A program made the translations under genes and the position numbers. The notes beneath the pieces are model-generated. The model saw nothing but the letters and a program-made list of their open reading frames with translations, was not told the DNA's origin and did not search any database. A stretch of DNA of 64,000 bases, taken from the NCBI RefSeq assembly GCF_005222225.1, contig NZ_CP036536.1:1636001-1700000 (forward strand), read 5' to 3'. Of the stretch, positions 62,156 to 64,000 are shown piece after piece. Position 1 is the stretch's first letter. Each line of letters opens with the position of its first letter. Source of the DNA: Salinimonas lutimaris (GTDB lineage: Bacteria > Pseudomonadota > Gammaproteobacteria > Enterobacterales > Alteromonadaceae).

Positions 62156-64000
62156 TTATACCGCCTCTACGGTGTAGATCAGTGATGTTTGCGGGAATAG
62201 CACCGGCATTTGCATGCCAAAGGTCATCAGGGCTTCGCCACTGAAAATCTCACCATCCGTTTTTTGTAAAATAGACGGAGAGTATTCTTTCAGGTTACCC
62301 AGTTCTGCCCGGTTCAGGCGATATTGCTGTTCCGGGTTCAGACCGGCGAAATAAAAACGCGACGGAATAGTACGGCCGGTCTCTTTCACGTTGTTGTAAG
62401 CAAAGATGCCCTTTGATTTGTCCTTGGCCACATAACCAAACTTCACATTCAGCCCATCATCATCCATTCGGAATAAATCACCGCTGTGTAACAACGAGCG
62501 GTTTTCCTTGTACAGATTAATAGCAGTCTTCAGCACCTCTTTTTCATGATCTGTTAACTCACGTGGGTCCATTTCGATACCCATATGCCCAAACATGGCA
62601 ACTGCACTGCGCAGTTCGATGGGCAGATGACGGCCGGTAATATGGCAGTCGCGCGGACCCACGTGGGCGCCCATAACTTCTGATGGGAAGAAGAAAGAAA
62701 AACCACGCTGAATATACAGGCGATCCAGTGCGTCATTGGAGTCAGAGGTCCAGAAGCGATCCGTGTGTGGCAAAATACCTAAATCAACCCGGCCGCCGCC
62801 TGAACAGCAGCTTTCAATCTCCAGTTGCGGATGTGCAGCGCGGACCCGGTCGATAAGGGCATACAAGGCGCTCATCTGACCGTGCATGGCCGGCTTACCG
62901 GCCAGGTTCCCCGGGTGATTAACATCGCGGTTCATATCCCATTTTATATAAGTGATTTTAGGATAGGCGGTCATTACATCATCAATCACCTTAAACAGAT
63001 AATCGGTGACATCCGGGTTGGTTAAATCCAGTACATACTGATGGCGAAATGGAATATGCGGGTTATTTTTGGTTTGCAGCGCCCATTCTGGATGTGCCCG
63101 GTACAAATCAGAGTCCGGATTAACCATTTCCGGCTCAAACCAGATACCAAATTCCATGCCTTTATCGGTGACATAATCAATCAAGCTATCAAGACCCTGC
63201 GGATAAATGGCTTCATCAACAGTCCAGTCGCCCAGCCCTGCATGGTCGTGACGACGGCCCTTAAACCAGCCATCATCCAGCACAAAGCGCTCCACGCCCA
63301 GCGGGGCCACTTCATCCGCCAGGGCTTTTAATGTGGTTTCATCATGATCAAAGTAAATGCCTTCCCAGGTGTTGTAATGTACCGGGCGGGGCTTACTTTG
63401 AGCACTATGGCGCAGTATGTTGACGCGGATATATTCATGGAATTGTCGAGACAGCGCAGAAAAGCCATCCTGTGCAAAGCCGGCATACAACACAGGAGAA
63501 GTATAAGACTGGCCGCTGGCCAGGCTGACTTCGCCGGGCAGCAGTAATTCACCAAACTGCACATAGCTGCGGCCATCAGCCATCATCTCTGCACGCAGGC
63601 GGTGGTTGGCAGAAGCACCCAGATGAAAGCCCATGCATTCACCGTGCAATTCAGCTGTTCCTCTGGCATAGGCCAGCAGGCCGGGAAATGTATCGTGTGA
63701 GGTTTTTCCGCGGCGGTTTTCACGCACATACGAGCCCATAAACAGATCATGATCCTGAGTCTGAAACTCATTTGACCAGCGTCCCTCAAAACCACGGATG
63801 CTGGTAAAGTGCATTGGCAGAGAGAGGGTAGCGGCATTCAGATACGACAGGTTTATCGCAGTCTGTCCGGTATTTTTAATACTACTGGTAAAGGTGGCCA
63901 CACTGGTGTTGCTATCCAGTGTCACGGTCAGGGTCAGCAGCAGTCCGCGAGTGTCATCAGACAGGGTGAAAACTGCCTGTTGAGCGTTGTGCTCAATATT
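62156..64000 (-). CDS. GH36 alpha-galactosidase (5' end outside window)
   Basis: An open frame of about 614 codons reaches the right edge without a start; the GTG at 63925 is internal, because the 25 codons beyond it are also open. It is a family GH36 enzyme that releases terminal alpha-galactose. The nucleophile Asp is in YIKWDMNRDVNHPG and the acid/base Asp in FWTSDSNDALDRL. Other family blocks are FVLDDGWFKGRR, FGIWFEPEMVNPDSDLY, and ESCCSGGGRVDLGILP. Typical length is about 700-720 residues, so roughly 100 N-terminal residues are missing. No signal peptide can be judged. An adjacent sugar locus probably lies outside the window. Confidence 0.92.
   Translation of the reverse strand, partial: NIEHNAQQAVFTLSDDTRGLLLTLTVTLDSNTSVATFTSSIKNTGQTAINLSYLNAATLSLPMHFTSIRGFEGRWSNEFQTQDHDLFMGSYVRENRRGKTSHDTFPGLLAYARGTAELHGECMGFHLGASANHRLRAEMMADGRSYVQFGELLLPGEVSLASGQSYTSPVLYAGFAQDGFSALSRQFHEYIRVNILRHSAQSKPRPVHYNTWEGIYFDHDETTLKALADEVAPLGVERFVLDDGWFKGRRHDHAGLGDWTVDEAIYPQGLDSLIDYVTDKGMEFGIWFEPEMVNPDSDLYRAHPEWALQTKNNPHIPFRHQYVLDLTNPDVTDYLFKVIDDVMTAYPKITYIKWDMNRDVNHPGNLAGKPAMHGQMSALYALIDRVRAAHPQLEIESCCSGGGRVDLGILPHTDRFWTSDSNDALDRLYIQRGFSFFFPSEVMGAHVGPRDCHITGRHLPIELRSAVAMFGHMGIEMDPRELTDHEKEVLKTAINLYKENRSLLHSGDLFRMDDDGLNVKFGYVAKDKSKGIFAYNNVKETGRTIPSRFYFAGLNPEQQYRLNRAELGNLKEYSPSILQKTDGEIFSGEALMTFGMQMPVLFPQTSLIYTVEAV

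Overview
The window reads as a chromosomal segment of a marine gammaproteobacterium of the order Alteromonadales, probably close to Alteromonas or a sister genus. This is an inference from gene content: TonB-dependent receptors, a LacI-type NagR regulon with an SIS-type glucosamine-6-phosphate deaminase and an MFS GlcNAc porter, an MntX-type manganese transporter, GH97/GH89/GH36 glycosidases, and housekeeping neighbourhoods of gammaproteobacterial type (mltD-gloB-methyltransferase; metG|mrp-dcd).

Layout. 1-9.6 kb is conserved housekeeping: a voltage-sensor-like membrane protein (cut by the left edge), mltD, gloB, a YafS-like methyltransferase, a small beta-barrel, metG, mrp/apbC and dcd. 9.7-14.5 kb carries a GH97 glycosidase, a tRNA-Pro(GGG) and an AT-rich stretch with one orphan lipoprotein. 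14.5-20.6 kb holds transporters (MFS, SugE-like SMR with a divergent LysR, spinster-type MFS, DUF3360). 21-26 kb is sbcD-sbcC followed by a decayed outer-membrane gene stub. 26.3-34.4 kb holds a DUF2891 protein, an S9 peptidase lipoprotein, a siderophore-type TonB receptor split by one in-frame TAG, and a divergent mntX, with Fur-like boxes on both sides and a candidate Fur-controlled small RNA beyond mntX.

34.4-46.2 kb is the most coherent system: nagX-nagK-nagB-nagA-nagP on the minus strand, nagR diverging, then a TonB-dependent receptor and a GH89 alpha-N-acetylglucosaminidase on the plus strand. Near-identical palindromes (core TGACAACGTTGACA) lie upstream of both arms. The genes describe a complete route: outer-membrane import, cleavage of alpha-linked GlcNAc, inner-membrane uptake, phosphorylation, deacetylation and deamination. 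GH89 and NagX are homologues of two enzymes of human lysosomal heparan sulfate breakdown (NAGLU and HGSNAT).

46.3-64 kb is mixed accessory sequence: TetR, fadL, an HxlR-controlled quinone reductase/cupin/GST stress locus, small membrane proteins, HPRT, ynfA, an acetyltransferase, a MerR/DUF2938 pair, an operon of GlcG-like protein + MFS + ABM monooxygenase next to a frameshifted IclR regulator, an RRM protein, a 56-aa DUF6435-like protein, a CBS protein and a secreted hydrolase. A 1.25 kb array of nested palindromic repeats (60.9-62.1 kb) separates these from a GH36 alpha-galactosidase cut by the right edge. Three genes appear broken: a porin stub (25.96 kb), the TonB receptor (amber at 30830) and the IclR regulator (frameshift near 58.02 kb).
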